This document shows, one piece after another, positions 46,428 through 53,846 of a stretch of DNA of 64,000 nt (within the stretch, counting starts at the first letter, position 1; the number at the start of each line of letters is the position of its first letter). Below the pieces are notes generated by a model. It did no database searches, had not been told where the DNA came from, and worked only from the letters and a program-made list of their open reading frames with translations. The stretch comes from Oscillospiraceae bacterium. GTDB taxonomy: Bacteria > Bacillota > Clostridia > Oscillospirales > Ruminococcaceae. A program made the translations under genes and the position numbers. Location: the NCBI GenBank assembly GCA_025758045.1, contig CP107208.1, forward strand, positions 682,001 through 746,000, read 5' to 3'.

Positions 46428-47783
46428 ATGGTACGAGATGTAATAATTCATCAAGTAAATGATTGGTCTGTGCTAAATAGCAAAGATGAGGTATGGACAA
46501 AGGTAGATCTCTCCGCACCGGAGGTCAACTTTGGCATACATAGATTTCAGGGAAAACTATGGAGCAGTGGATATGTGGGAGTGGGAAGGTTGTATGATAA
46601 AAATGGGCATTATCTTCAGACAGGAGGAAAGGAACATATTATTGCTGTTACATCACAGTATGGAATGAATCCTTGGCAGATGCTTGAAACGGTAATGACG
46701 GATGATGAATATGATGACTATATTGCGGAAATGGATGCCGAGGGAAAGGCTCTGTTTCATGTGTTTTATGATCAGCCGTTGATTAAGCTATCTCAAGATA
46801 CAGAACAAGACGGAGAATTATTATATGCCCTAAGCTTTATCACTTCATGCTATAGCCTTTGCAGAAAAGGCTTAAAGAAAACGATGTTCCATCAAGAAGA
46901 AAATTATGCTTCAAAGGTCCGAGGGAAAATTGAGATTAAGAAAAACATTCGTATGAATACTTGCAGAGGGAGAAGTGATCGTGTTTATTGCAAATATATT
47001 GACTTTACTGAAGATAATGTCGAAAACCGAATCCTCAAGGGAACTTTATTGAGATGTAAAGACATAATAGGCAGAAAATTTCCTCCGACTTCAGAAGTGT
47101 CAAAACGAATAGCATATTGTCAGAATGCATTTCGGCGTGTAAAGTTTGTTCAAATTAAAGCGAGCGATTTTAATGATGCGGATGCATCGGGGCTTTATAT
47201 GTATTATAAGCCTCTTTTGCAACAAGCCCGGTGTATTTATGGGCAAAAATACTACGCTGTTAAGAACGAGGAAGGGCAATCAGTAGCCAAAAGCGTATTC
47301 ACGATTCCATATATGATAAACATGGAATCGCTGTTTGAATTTTATGCAAGAATTGTCTTGAAGCGAACAATGAATACGGAAAAGTATTCATTGGATCGTT
47401 ATTCTAAGAGACTTTATATACAGCGCGATGTTAATGAAATTGCGGAGGCAGAGCGTGGCATTCACCTAATGCCGTACTGCATTCCCGATATTATTATTCG
47501 AGATATTGAAAGCCAAAAACCGGTTGCTGTTATTGATGCGAAATACAAACCTAATACTCGAAGTGCGAGATCAGATACTCATCAACTGTTATCTTATGTC
47601 CTATTGACAGATGTTAAACGATGTGGTTTTGTCTTTCCGGGTGTCAACAGTTGTGCCAAGATTATGGATGCGACAGAAACTGTTTCACTTCCGTTAGCTG
47701 TTGATTCTTTGGACTACTATGAACTAATTTTAGGCAATGATCTTGACGGGGCTTCTGAAGCACTAAGACAAGTTCTTCCGTAA
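46428..47783 (+). CDS. McrC-like restriction endonuclease subunit
   Basis: 451 aa. The N-terminal half is a beta-rich interaction domain with a FxxGxL-type region; the C-terminal half holds the PD-(D/E)XK nuclease: MPYCIPDIIIRD, then AVIDAKYK (Asp...Asp-x-Lys) and the QLLSYVL helix. McrC stimulates McrB GTPase and cuts DNA. RBS aggaaag. Last gene of the cassette, followed by a terminator. Confidence 0.9.
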   Translation: MVRDVIIHQVNDWSVLNSKDEVWTKVDLSAPEVNFGIHRFQGKLWSSGYVGVGRLYDKNGHYLQTGGKEHIIAVTSQYGMNPWQMLETVMTDDEYDDYIAEMDAEGKALFHVFYDQPLIKLSQDTEQDGELLYALSFITSCYSLCRKGLKKTMFHQEENYASKVRGKIEIKKNIRMNTCRGRSDRVYCKYIDFTEDNVENRILKGTLLRCKDIIGRKFPPTSEVSKRIAYCQNAFRRVKFVQIKASDFNDADASGLYMYYKPLLQQARCIYGQKYYAVKNEEGQSVAKSVFTIPYMINMESLFEFYARIVLKRTMNTEKYSLDRYSKRLYIQRDVNEIAEAERGIHLMPYCIPDIIIRDIESQKPVAVIDAKYKPNTRSARSDTHQLLSYVLLTDVKRCGFVFPGVNSCAKIMDATETVSLPLAVDSLDYYELILGNDLDGASEALRQVLP

Positions 47784-47865
47784 AACGGTTTGCTATGAGA
47801 ATTCTCATGAGTACTTGCTGATGAACTTAAGACAGAATAACAGGAAAAGTATAAATATAAAAAAG

Positions 47866-47912
47866 CGGCAGCAGTACCGACCAAACTTAGGTCAGCACTG
47901 CTGCCGTTTTTT
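47866..47912. terminator. Bidirectional terminator between mcrC and DNA polymerase
   Basis: 10-bp stem CGGCAGCAGT/ACTGCTGCCG with A-run before and T-run after. It serves the + strand defence operon and the - strand phage module. Confidence 0.88.
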
Positions 47913-49902
47913 ACTGTTTCTGATAAAAGTTACATTCGTAGCCGTCTGCCCGGAGCAGCAAGCCACTAATCCACGGAGGGGTTCTGCCCATCTGTTCACA
48001 CACTGCAGATAGCGATACATCAGGACTGCATTCGATGATAAGTTCATCGTGGACATGACCGCAGATGAAGCAGTGCGAGAGGGTTTTCATTGCATAAGCG
48101 AGAATGTCCCTGCTGACCGCCTGAACGATGTTCTCCACAAATTTGGGACCGTAGCTTTCGATTCTCGTCCACTTGCCTGTGTTGATGCCCTCGTAGGTAA
48201 CAGAGTCAGAACCGAACTGGTTTGTACCCATACGGGGTTTTACATACACAAGCCGTCTGCCGGACGGAAGGTCAATAAAAAGCATACCGCTTTTATAATA
48301 AATCCTGAAACCGTGTGACTGTACAGAGGTTTTATACATCACAGCTTTTTTGACCGCTGCATCAATATCCCACCATAGCTGTGTGATGTGAGGATTGGAA
48401 GAACGCCAGGCATTCACCAGTGGCTGCAGCTCGTCCTCAGAAAGTCCCATGTCCAAAGCACCCATTGCCTTTAATGCACCGACAGAGCCGCCGTAACCAA
48501 GCGCCAATTCTGCGATTTTGCCTTTTTGTCGGAGATGACCGTTGATGCCATTTTTCACGACAGGCACGCCAAACATCTGTGATGCCGATTCGCAGTAGAT
48601 GTCTTTTCCTGCCTTGAATACATCAACGCGCCATTGCTCCCCGGCAAGGAAAGAAAGCACACGCGCCTCAATCGCACTGAAATCGGAAACGATGTACTTG
48701 TATCCCGGTTTGGGGATAAAAGCAGTGCGGATCAGCTCCGACAGTACATTTGGAATGTTATCATAGAGCATTTCCAATGCAGAAAAGTTGCCGTCACGGA
48801 CAAGGTTTCGTGCTTCTTCCAGATCATCCATATGATTTTGCGGAAGATTCTGCAGCTGAATCAGCCTGCCTGCCCAGCGCCCGGAACGGTTGGCACCATA
48901 GAACTGGAACATGCCCCTTGCCCTGCCATCGGCGCAGACAGCGTTCTGCATGGCGGTGTATTTGCTGACGGAGGATTTGGCGAGCTGCTGTCGGTAGGAT
49001 AGCACATCAGCGATACGGTCTTCGCTGTCGGAGATCAGCTCTTTTACAGCTTTCTTATCCAAAGATTCTGCCTGCACGCCGTTATCTGAAAGCCAGCCTT
49101 TCATCTGCACCACACTGTTGGGATTTTCAAGTCCTGTCTGCTCCTGCATTTTGCTGCGGAGATAAACCTTGGTCTGTGCATCTACTGCAATGGCCTGTTC
49201 TACAAAATGCATATCCAGCAAAATGCCCCGGTCGTTGATTTCCTGATCGAGATGATACTCGTCCCATACGAAATCTGGCACAGGAAATTTTGCCAGCTTT
49301 TCTTTGATGGCAAGCTCCACCTCAACATCGCACTTATTATATTTTTTGAACAGTGTCCATTTGTCGGGGTCATGCATCGGCAGATTCCGAGTGCGACCAC
49401 CGTTCTTCTTAGTGGGACGGCATGGCTTACAGAAGTATTTGATAAGGTCAGAGCCTTCCTCCATCTTCTGTTCGTCAAGTTTCAGGACAGCACCAATACC
49501 CTTCAAGGATAATGGAAGCCCCATATAGGCACCCCAGATGCGGGAGCATTTCCACGAAGTCGGGTTAAGATAGTTTCCGACTGAGTCCTCCGCAATGCTG
49601 TAGCTGCTGAAATACTGAGGATAATTTCTCCTCAGCCAGTAAGACAGGCATACACGCTCGAACTGGCAGTTATATGCCCATTTGGTAACCGTATCATCGG
49701 TCAGTGCCTGCAAAATTTCATCGGGGACTTCTTCCCCGCAGGCAATATCCACGACCTGCACCTCGCCTTCATTTACCGCATAAGCGAACAGAAGAATCTC
49801 AAAATCCGAGCTTTCCGCATAGGGATATACACCCGATTTCTTCAAGTCTACACTGCTGTAGGTCTCAAGGTCGATACTCAGGGATTGTATTTTTTCTCTC
49901 AT
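47911..49902 (-). CDS. Phage-type DNA polymerase A with 3'-5' exonuclease
   Basis: 663 aa. N-terminal exonuclease (SIDLETYSSVDL), then polymerase motif A SDFSAIEARVL, motif B region KGKIAELALGYGG, and motif C HVHDELIIE. Length and motifs are complete, so it could be active. Such polymerases replicate siphoviruses and some integrative elements. It is the downstream end of a - strand module with DUF2815 and DUF2800 proteins; the usual primase and helicase genes are absent. Confidence 0.93.
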   Translation of the reverse strand: MREKIQSLSIDLETYSSVDLKKSGVYPYAESSDFEILLFAYAVNEGEVQVVDIACGEEVPDEILQALTDDTVTKWAYNCQFERVCLSYWLRRNYPQYFSSYSIAEDSVGNYLNPTSWKCSRIWGAYMGLPLSLKGIGAVLKLDEQKMEEGSDLIKYFCKPCRPTKKNGGRTRNLPMHDPDKWTLFKKYNKCDVEVELAIKEKLAKFPVPDFVWDEYHLDQEINDRGILLDMHFVEQAIAVDAQTKVYLRSKMQEQTGLENPNSVVQMKGWLSDNGVQAESLDKKAVKELISDSEDRIADVLSYRQQLAKSSVSKYTAMQNAVCADGRARGMFQFYGANRSGRWAGRLIQLQNLPQNHMDDLEEARNLVRDGNFSALEMLYDNIPNVLSELIRTAFIPKPGYKYIVSDFSAIEARVLSFLAGEQWRVDVFKAGKDIYCESASQMFGVPVVKNGINGHLRQKGKIAELALGYGGSVGALKAMGALDMGLSEDELQPLVNAWRSSNPHITQLWWDIDAAVKKAVMYKTSVQSHGFRIYYKSGMLFIDLPSGRRLVYVKPRMGTNQFGSDSVTYEGINTGKWTRIESYGPKFVENIVQAVSRDILAYAMKTLSHCFICGHVHDELIIECSPDVSLSAVCEQMGRTPPWISGLLLRADGYECNFYQKQ

Positions 49903-49962
49903 GATTGCCTCCAGTCTAATAGAATAAGGGCAGCAGCTTTTTTTGCTGCCGCCCCGTGTGGA

Positions 49963-50145
49963 TTACTGCTTGTCAGATTTGTTTTTACGGAAGTTGGGGC
50001 AGAGCCAGTGGAAGAACCTCTTTGCAAGTCCGAAGAGCCATTTCCATACTGCAATCAGAGCGCAGCCCCAGAAAAACATCGTGATTCCAAGAAGTGTCCC
50101 CCGGATGGCTGCGTCAATCAGGGTGTTTACAAGTTCCATTGTCAT
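49963..50145 (-). CDS. Small membrane protein of the phage module
   Basis: 60 aa with one long hydrophobic segment (TLLGITMFFWGCALIAVW) and a Lys-rich C-terminus (FRKNKSDKQ). RBS aaggtg upstream. No family recognised; short membrane proteins are common between DUF2815 and polymerase genes. Confidence 0.55.
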   Translation of the reverse strand: MTMELVNTLIDAAIRGTLLGITMFFWGCALIAVWKWLFGLAKRFFHWLCPNFRKNKSDKQ

Positions 50146-50220
50146 AGGTTGTCACCTTACCTTTCTGATAGTGGACGGCAGGTTTCCATGCCGCCCGGAT
50201 TGTCATAGTTGCGATTGCTA

Positions 50221-50781
50221 TTAGTTGAGGAAATCCTCATCGTCCGCAGTTGCAAAGTCATCTTCTGCACGGGACTTGCCGCCGAGAGGAGTGCCGTCTG
50301 CAATCTTCTGGAGATTGTTCAGACCGCAGGCAATGCCCTTGTTGCCGTTGGAGTTGAATGCGTAGAGGTTGATAGAAGCACGACCCTTGACACCGGAGTA
50401 CATCTCCGAACGGTCAATGATCTGGTTGCGGTCAGCATCTACGATGCCGGGAGCAGTAGCGGAGTTGGCGTTGATGAAGTAGCTGTTTCTGTAGACCTCA
50501 TCATCGGGACGCTCTGCATCGCCGTCACGAAGCGGGGTCTTGAGGACAGAGAGAGCAGGCACGCTCTTGCCGTTACCCTTCAGCTTTGCCTGGCCTTCCT
50601 CATAGGCTGCCTGGATTGCCGCCTTGATTTTTTCGATGGTCTTGGTATCGGACTTCGGGATAATCAGCGAAACGCTGAACTTGGGGGTGCCGCCGTTAAT
50701 CGACTTCGGGTCCCAGCAGTTAAGGTAGCTGAAGATGCAGATGCCGGTTACGACTTTAGTGGGGTTAGTGAAAGTTTTCAT
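50221..50781 (-). CDS. DUF2815 protein (phage single-strand-binding-like)
   Basis: 186 aa with KVVTGICIFSYLNCWDPKSI, FSVSLIIPKSD and the GVKGRASINLYAFN stretch typical of DUF2815. The acidic tail (EDDFATADDEDFLN) resembles single-stranded-DNA-binding proteins, a role suggested for the family. RBS aaaggag. Appears intact. Confidence 0.85.
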   Translation of the reverse strand: MKTFTNPTKVVTGICIFSYLNCWDPKSINGGTPKFSVSLIIPKSDTKTIEKIKAAIQAAYEEGQAKLKGNGKSVPALSVLKTPLRDGDAERPDDEVYRNSYFINANSATAPGIVDADRNQIIDRSEMYSGVKGRASINLYAFNSNGNKGIACGLNNLQKIADGTPLGGKSRAEDDFATADDEDFLN

Positions 50782-50795
50782 AATCGTGGTCTCCT

Positions 50796-51362
50796 TTACT
50801 CTTTGAAATCATTTTCTGCTGTATTTTTCATTGGCGGACGCTTGTCCGCCTTAGAAACTAAGGTTGGTTTGCCCGGCGGTTTATAAGTAAAACTGCTAAG
50901 CAGTTCCTCAAACTTCTTCTTACCGAGAAGCGAGGTCATTGCCGTAATGCCCAAGAGCTTTTTCTCGTATGGGTCATATCCGGCTTTTTGGACTGCCGAT
51001 GCAACATCAGCGTCACTTACATATTTTCGATTGCTGCGGCCTTCGACCACCTTAAAGTGACCGTAGTCCGTACCGAGCAGAGCCTGGTTTAATGCATATT
51101 CCTTTACATCAGCCGCCCAAGAAATGAACTGGCCGATTCTCATAAGGATTGCATCGATTTCGTAATCCTCAAGTTCTGCAGGCATCGCAAAGTCGTATTT
51201 CGCAAGTTCCAGATTGTATTCGGCACGCTTGCGGCAGGTTGCTTTTGCCTTGCAGAACTGACAGTGACTTCCGGCTTTGAAATCTCCCTTGCCCTTTAAG
51301 GCAAGCTGTGCAGTAGGTGCAAGCACCTCATCTGCAAAACGGAGAAGTTCCGCCTTTGTCAT
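50796..51362 (-). pseudogene. Truncated DUF2800 protein (C-terminal part)
   Basis: 188 aa from an ATG at 51362. The Cys cluster CQFCKAKATCRKRA belongs to the C-terminal half of DUF2800 (a Cas4/RecB-like nuclease family in phages, normally about twice this length). The N-terminal half is missing, replaced by the end of the Rrp5-like frame. The catalytic core of the nuclease would lie in the lost part. Confidence 0.75.
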
Positions 51363-51684
51363 TGTGTGGATAATCTTCCTTTTTGATGTCGCTGAGTTTG
51401 CTTGCCCCGTATTTGGTGATGAGAGCCTTGACCTGTTCGGTGTATCCTTCATGGGACTTTGCCGAGAATGCTTTTCGCACATCGGTGAATTCATAGGTCT
51501 TGGCTGGCGGTTCGGCTGCCGGTTCAGCAGGCTTGTCCGTCTTTACCGCCGGAGCAGCTGTAGTTTCTTCTGTAGGAGAAGAAAAGATGTCTTTCAGGGC
51601 ATTTGCTGCCTTGATCATGTTCTCGCCGCAGGTAATCATGTCATCGAGTACCAACGACAGTTCGCTCATTTTACTCATGGTCAT
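51328..51684 (-). CDS. Rrp5-like small phage protein, C-terminus altered by deletion
   Basis: 118 aa: MSELSLVLDDMITCGENMIKA, a Pro/Ala/Thr linker, then YEFTDVRKAFSAKSHEGYTEQ and LITKYGASKLSDIKKEDYP. I recall this as the short protein often labelled rRNA biogenesis Rrp5 next to DUF2800 in prophages. After EDYP the frame runs into out-of-frame DUF2800 sequence, ending GGTSPFCR, so about 10 native residues are lost. ATG overlaps the upstream stop (TAATG). Confidence 0.7.
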   Translation of the reverse strand: MTMSKMSELSLVLDDMITCGENMIKAANALKDIFSSPTEETTAAPAVKTDKPAEPAAEPPAKTYEFTDVRKAFSAKSHEGYTEQVKALITKYGASKLSDIKKEDYPHNDKGGTSPFCR

Positions 51685-51830
51685 TACTCCTTGTCGTTTT
51701 CTGCTTTGGTTTTCAGTTTTTCTGCCAGCCTCTTGGCTACCACGCTGATGGTGATAAGAACATCAATGAGTTCATCATCAACTGCGTCCGGCTCAAGCGG
51801 CTGTGTGTTTTCTCGCATCGCATCCTGCAT
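51684..51830 (-). CDS. 48-aa phage-module protein
   Basis: Starts MQDAMRENTQPLEPDAVDDE and continues with a helical LIDVLITISVVAKRLAEKL ending in a Lys/Glu-rich tail. RBS ggaggt 8 nt upstream, directly below the conserved leader hairpin. It ends within the start of the Rrp5-like gene. Short frames of this kind lead the same operon in related elements. Function unknown. Confidence 0.65.
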   Translation of the reverse strand: MQDAMRENTQPLEPDAVDDELIDVLITISVVAKRLAEKLKTKAENDKE

Positions 51831-51850
51831 TTTGCAGCACCTCCATTTCC

Positions 51851-51911
51851 GAAAGGCTTATCCCTTTCTGACAGCTATGTATTTGGGAAAGCTGTTTTTC
51901 CGTTTTGTGAG
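51851..51911 (-). ncRNA. Leader hairpin element, copy 1 (candidate DUF2800-type motif)
   Basis: On the - strand: CTCACAAAACGGAAAA, stem ACAGC, CCAAATACATA, stem GCTGT, CAGAAAGGGATAAG, then the RBS of the 48-aa gene. It shares its layout with copies 2 and 3. A structured RNA called the DUF2800 motif has been described upstream of such operons; I cannot confirm this is the same. Confidence 0.5.
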
Positions 51912-51940
51912 TAGATTCCTGAAAAATATTTTTCGCTCTT

Positions 51941-51985
51941 CCCTCGACAGCAGATATGTATTGAAGTTCGCTGATTTTCCGATTT
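51941..51985 (-). ncRNA. Leader hairpin element, copy 2
   Basis: On the - strand: AAATCGGAAAAT, stem CAGC, AATACATA, stem GCTG, CGAGGGAAG. It is in tandem with copy 1, about 30 bp upstream on the same strand. Confidence 0.45.
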
Positions 51986-51992
51986 ACAGAAA

Positions 51993-52032
51993 AAGTCCCG
52001 TTCACAGGCACACGACCTGCGGACGGGACTTC
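51993..52032. terminator. Bidirectional terminator between divergent leaders
   Basis: AAGTCCCGT...CAGG pairs with CCTG...ACGGGACTT around a short loop, with TTTTT on the - strand side and TTCCTTTT on the + side. Confidence 0.7.
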
Positions 52033-52076
52033 CTTTTATATAGGAAAAAATATAGCGGAAATTTTTATATAGACGT

Positions 52077-52155
52077 GGCTCACAAAACGGAAAAAGGCAG
52101 AATCGCAATACATAACTGCCAGAGGGAGAAGTCTATCCCTACTAATCGGAAAGGA
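52077..52155 (+). ncRNA. Leader hairpin element, copy 3, opposite strand
   Basis: CTCACAAAACGGAAAAA, stem GGCAG, CAATACATA, stem CTGCC, AGAGGGAGAAG, then AAAGGAGG. The stem bases differ from copies 1 and 2 but pair (compensatory change). It faces the integrase remnant. Confidence 0.5.
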
Positions 52156-52208
52156 GGGATGCTCCGGAGCAGATTGGAGGAATTCTTGATGAAATTCAAT
52201 CCGCATGA

Positions 52209-52745
52209 ATCGATCATCAGCTGCAACGCGATTCAAAAAGACAGTATCATATCTTTTCCACCAAGACCAATGCCGGAACGAGAAAAATTCCTATGACGGA
52301 GGAAGTGTATCAGATGTTCAGAGCCATTCTGGAGGACAGGCCAACCGATCTTCCTGAGAAAATGGTGGATGGATATATTGGATTCCTTTTCAGAGACAAA
52401 GACGGAATGCCGCTGGTGGCCATGCACTGGGAACACCGGTTCAACAGTATGGTAGGCCGATACAATAATATTTACCGGGTTCAGATGCCAAACATTACAC
52501 CGCACGTTTGCAGGCATACCTACTGCAGCAATATGGCCCGTGCGGGGATGAATCCGAAAACGCTGCAGTATCTGATGGGTCATAGCGATATCAGCGTTAC
52601 CATGAACACTTATACGCATCTTGGACTGGATGATGCAAAGGACGAGATGATTCGCCTGCAGGAGTTGGAAGATGCCCGCAAAGAAGTCGAAAAGACAACA
52701 GAGAAACCGAAAGCAGTGACTCAGAGTATGTTCCGAGCCGTCTAA
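52209..52745 (+). pseudogene. Tn916-type tyrosine integrase, N-terminal half lost
   Basis: The frame opens after a stop at 52206 and reads IDHQLQRDSKRQYHIFSTKT, matching the middle of Tn916-type integrases, then TPHVCRHTYCSNM (His-x-x-Arg) and LMGHSDISVTMNTYTH (His, catalytic Tyr). The arm-binding domain, core-binding domain and first catalytic Arg are absent. Only the segment from ATG 52293 (150 aa) could be translated normally. It cannot recombine alone. Confidence 0.85.
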
Positions 52746-52766
52746 AATAGAATAAGATATATCGCA

Positions 52767-52800
52767 AGCACACCTGGAGCAGTCCGGGTGTGCTTTTTTT
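52767..52800 (+). terminator. Terminator after integrase remnant
   Basis: 12-bp stem AGCACACCTGGA/TCCGGGTGTGCT (one wobble), then TTTTTTT. Confidence 0.85.
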
Positions 52801-52913
52801 AGGGATTGATGTCAGCGGCAGTTTGCCATATAATAATAGGAAACATTATTATCAAATCTTTTGCAGGAATCGCTTGTTTTAACCCGTTTATTTATTTAGC
52901 AAACAGAAAAAAT

Positions 52914-52970
52914 CAATCGTTAGAACGTATGCACCCACTATTGGGGAGTGTGCATACATTTTAACGATTG
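52914..52970. repeat. 21-bp inverted repeat near right end
   Basis: 52914-52934 and 52950-52970 match inverted in 19 of 21 positions (CAATCGTTA-AA-GTATGCAC type). The surrounding 52801-53159 has no gene. Confidence 0.6.
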
Positions 52971-53041
52971 CTCAGGCAGAAAAAGGGTATACGGACAGGC
53001 CGTATCCGACTACTACACGACTACGTTTGAGTGCTGTGAAT

Positions 53042-53144
53042 TGCCGCATTCTGCCGCAATTTGCGATATAGTGTAGGAACAATAAAAATCACAATCGTTA
53101 TAAGGTTCGCAAAACGTGCCTGTTTACGGCAGTTTGCGGCATTT
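53042..53144. other. Repeated TGCGGCA sites, right end
   Basis: TGCCGCA at 53042 and 53052 and TGCGGCA at 53135. The last lies in a 15-bp segment (53130-53144) that is an inverted, one-mismatch copy of 35326-35340 at the left end. Candidate integrase/Xis arm sites. Confidence 0.45.
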
Positions 53145-53159
53145 CAGGAGGAAAATTTT

Positions 53160-53618
53160 ATGCTTAGAGTGCTTTTTGTTTGCCACGGTAACATCTGCCG
53201 CAGCCCAATGGCCGAGTTTGTGATGAAGGACATGGCGGCGAAAGCCGGGCAGGCAGAACGATTTGAGATCGCGTCTGCGGCGACGAGCACCGAGGAGATC
53301 GGCAACCCGGTCTACCCGCCTGCACGGCGCAAGCTGGCCGAGCACGGCATAGGCTGCGCGGGAAAAACCGCCCGCCAGATGACGCAGCAGGACTACGAGC
53401 ACTACGATCATCTCATCGCCATGGACCGCAGCAACCTGCGCAACATGCAGCGGTTTGTGGGCAGCGATCCAGCGGGAAAGGTGAGCCTGTTGATGGACCA
53501 CACCGCCCGCCCCGGCGATGTGGCCGACCCGTGGTACACCGGCGATTTTGATGCCACCTGGCGGGATGTGACCGAAGGGTGCGCAGCGCTGCTGGAAGAA
53601 TTAAAGAACAAAATATAA
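53160..53618 (+). CDS. Low-molecular-weight protein tyrosine phosphatase
   Basis: 152 aa. Catalytic loop CHGNICRS (Cys8, Arg14) and the general-acid DPWYTGDF loop with its Asp. It dephosphorylates phosphotyrosine or phosphoarginine in the cytosol; the partner kinase is not in view. The first codons (M-L-R) and RBS aggagg come from element-side DNA, because the element junction lies at V-L-F; the original start is stranded at 35256. The rebuilt gene is intact. Followed by its own terminator. Confidence 0.92.
   Translation: MLRVLFVCHGNICRSPMAEFVMKDMAAKAGQAERFEIASAATSTEEIGNPVYPPARRKLAEHGIGCAGKTARQMTQQDYEHYDHLIAMDRSNLRNMQRFVGSDPAGKVSLLMDHTARPGDVADPWYTGDFDATWRDVTEGCAALLEELKNKI
53168..53177 (+). 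other. Candidate attachment core, right
   Basis: AGTGCTTTTT, identical to 35273-35282, inside codons 3-6 of the phosphatase gene. Confidence 0.5.
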
Positions 53619-53621
53619 CGC

Positions 53622-53654
53622 AAAGGGAGCTGCCCCGGCAGGGCAGCTCCCTTT
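53622..53654 (+). terminator. Terminator of phosphatase gene
   Basis: AAAGGGAGCTGCC pairs with GGCAGCTCCCTTT (13 bp). Confidence 0.8.
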
Positions 53655-53664
53655 ACTATGTTTA

Positions 53665-53836
53665 GGCAACACCGCACAATTCCCGCCTTACGGCTTAAGC
53701 ACCGCTTCGGCGGCTGCGGCACGGCATCAGCGTTGCCAAAATGCTCGATAATACACAAAGTATTATCTGCGCTTTTGGCTTAGCAGATGCCGCACCTCGC
53801 TCGCCGTATCGGCACTTAGAATTGTGCGGTATTGCC
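53665..53836. repeat. 172-bp MITE-like element, copy C
   Basis: Starts GGCAACACCGCACAATTC and ends GAATTGTGCGGTATTGCC (17 of 18 inverted), flanked by TTTA on both sides (53661-53664, 53837-53840). The central GTATTAT/ATAATAC arms and outer arms could fold into one long hairpin. It lies 10 bp past the lepA stop. Confidence 0.9.
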
Positions 53837-53846
53837 TTTATGAAAA

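Noticed and set aside
51277..52296. A 339-aa + strand frame spanning the phage module leader
   Set aside because: It runs antisense through the Rrp5-like gene and leader hairpins and shows no domain.
35256..53177. An intact prophage
   Set aside because: No capsid, terminase, portal, tail, holin or lysin gene; only part of a replication module remains.
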